Of a stretch of DNA of 6,438 nt, positions 5,719 to 6,438 are shown piece after piece. Numbering within the stretch: position 1 is the stretch's first letter; each line of letters begins with the position of its first letter. The position numbers were made by a program, and so were the translations under genes. The notes under the pieces were generated by a model, which ran no database searches, was not told the origin of the DNA, and saw only the letters and a program-made list of their open reading frames with translations. Origin of the DNA: Pseudomonadota bacterium (GTDB lineage Bacteria; Pseudomonadota; Alphaproteobacteria; Rhizobiales; Xanthobacteraceae); NCBI GenBank assembly GCA_963205465.1, contig CAUJKG010000248.1, positions 1-6,438 on the forward strand. Direction: 5' to 3'.

Positions 5719-6438
5719 ATGACCGCCTGCATCGTCGGCCTCGCCCACACCCCGTTTGGAAAGCTCGATGCCGAGAGCGTCGAGAGCCTTGTCGTCAAGG
5801 TCGCCCGCGAAGCGCTGGCGGACGCCGGCCTCGAAGCCAAGGACGTCGATGAGGTAGTGCTCGGGCACTATAACGGCGGCTTTACCCCCCAGAATTTCAC
5901 GGCCTCGCTGGTGCTCCAGGCCGATCCGGGGCTACGTTTCAAGCAGGCGACACGGGTCGAGAACGCCTGCGCCACGGGTTCGGCGGCCGTCCATCAGGGT
6001 CTGAAGTCGATCAAGGCCGGAACCGCCCGCGTCGTCCTCGTGGTTGGCGTGGAACAGATGACCAAGGTTTCCGGCGCCGAAGTCGGAAACATCCTGCTCG
6101 GCGCCTCCTACCTGCCGGAAGACGGCGGCACGCCGATGGGCTTTGCCGGGGTATTCGGCAAAATCGCCGGAAACTATTTCCAGCGCTTCGGCGACCAGTC
6201 CGATGCACTGGCCATGATCGCCGCCAAGAACCACAAGAACGGCGTCGCCAATCCTTATGCGCAAATGCGCAAAGATTTCGGCTATGAATTTTGCCGTAAC
6301 GAAAGCGAGAAAAATCCTTTCGTCGCGGGCCCCCTGAAACGCACCGACTGCTCGCTGGTGTCCGACGGCGCGGCCGCCATCGTGCTCACCGACGTCGAGA
6401 CCGCCATGAAGCTCGGCCGCAAGGCGGTCGCCTTCCGC
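5719..6438 (+). CDS. Thiolase / acetyl-CoA acetyltransferase (SCP-x-like), N-terminal part, cut by window edge
   Basis: The first 240 codons are present and the frame is open at the right edge. The N-terminus IVGLAHTPFGK (5-15) and VENACATGSAAVHQG (80-94), with the active-site Cys84, are thiolase hallmarks. VVLVVGVEQMTKV (105-117) and the SDGAAAIVL segment (215-223) also fit. The absence of the classic degradative-thiolase spacing, together with the long GFAGVFGKIAGNYFQRFG stretch (141-158), points to the SCP-x/lipid-transfer-type branch rather than PhbA or FadA. It would cleave 3-ketoacyl-CoA or condense acyl-CoAs; substrate and direction are unknown. The C-terminal catalytic His and second Cys are beyond the window. 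It has its own ribosome site and probable promoter and is transcribed away from the carboxypeptidase. A partner OB-fold/DUF35 protein often sits next to such thiolases, but that side is not visible here. Confidence 0.92.
   Translation, partial: MTACIVGLAHTPFGKLDAESVESLVVKVAREALADAGLEAKDVDEVVLGHYNGGFTPQNFTASLVLQADPGLRFKQATRVENACATGSAAVHQGLKSIKAGTARVVLVVGVEQMTKVSGAEVGNILLGASYLPEDGGTPMGFAGVFGKIAGNYFQRFGDQSDALAMIAAKNHKNGVANPYAQMRKDFGYEFCRNESEKNPFVAGPLKRTDCSLVSDGAAAIVLTDVETAMKLGRKAVAFR

Noticed and set aside
6257..6272. ATGCGCAA repeated twice in tandem
   Set aside because: It lies inside the thiolase coding frame and is explained by the codons for Tyr-Ala-Gln-Met-Arg-Lys.

Overview
The window looks like chromosomal DNA from a GC-rich alphaproteobacterium, most probably of the Hyphomicrobiales (Bradyrhizobium/Rhodopseudomonas-like). 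That placement rests on base composition, codon choice and the style of the protein sequences; no marker gene is present to fix it. About 94% of the window is coding. I see no mobile element, tRNA, rRNA, CRISPR array or clear intrinsic terminator.

Layout: five genes lie head-to-tail on the minus strand and one lies divergently on the plus strand. Read in the direction of minus-strand transcription they are: (1) a serine D-alanyl-D-alanine carboxypeptidase (5550 to 4312); (2) a COG0523/CobW-type GTPase with a histidine-rich metal-binding stretch (4315 to 3152), whose GTG start overlaps the previous stop in a GTGA; (3) a FATP-type long/very-long-chain acyl-CoA synthetase (3042 to 1258), after a 109-bp gap; (4) a DUF924 protein (1255 to 713), starting 2 bases after the previous stop; (5) after a 92-bp gap, the N-terminal part of a Wzx/MOP-type polysaccharide flippase (620, running off the left edge). 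On the plus strand, from 5719 off the right edge, is a thiolase of the SCP-x/acetyl-CoA acetyltransferase type.

Functionally the region mixes cell-envelope work (peptidoglycan trimming, glycan-lipid export), fatty-acid activation and thiolytic or condensing acyl-CoA chemistry, and metal handling. The tight joints (carboxypeptidase-GTPase and acyl-CoA synthetase-DUF924) imply two translationally coupled pairs that may share one transcript. The other neighbours may only be adjacent.

I do not see a novel multi-gene system. The signals most worth a second look are non-coding. Two of the minus-strand leaders carry a 7-nt perfect complement of the downstream ribosome-binding region, and one of these copies sits in a hairpin loop. 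There is an exact 15-bp tandem duplication behind the GTPase stop codon. The divergent carboxypeptidase/thiolase region holds an 18-bp perfect palindrome and a separate operator-like dyad overlapping a candidate -35 box.
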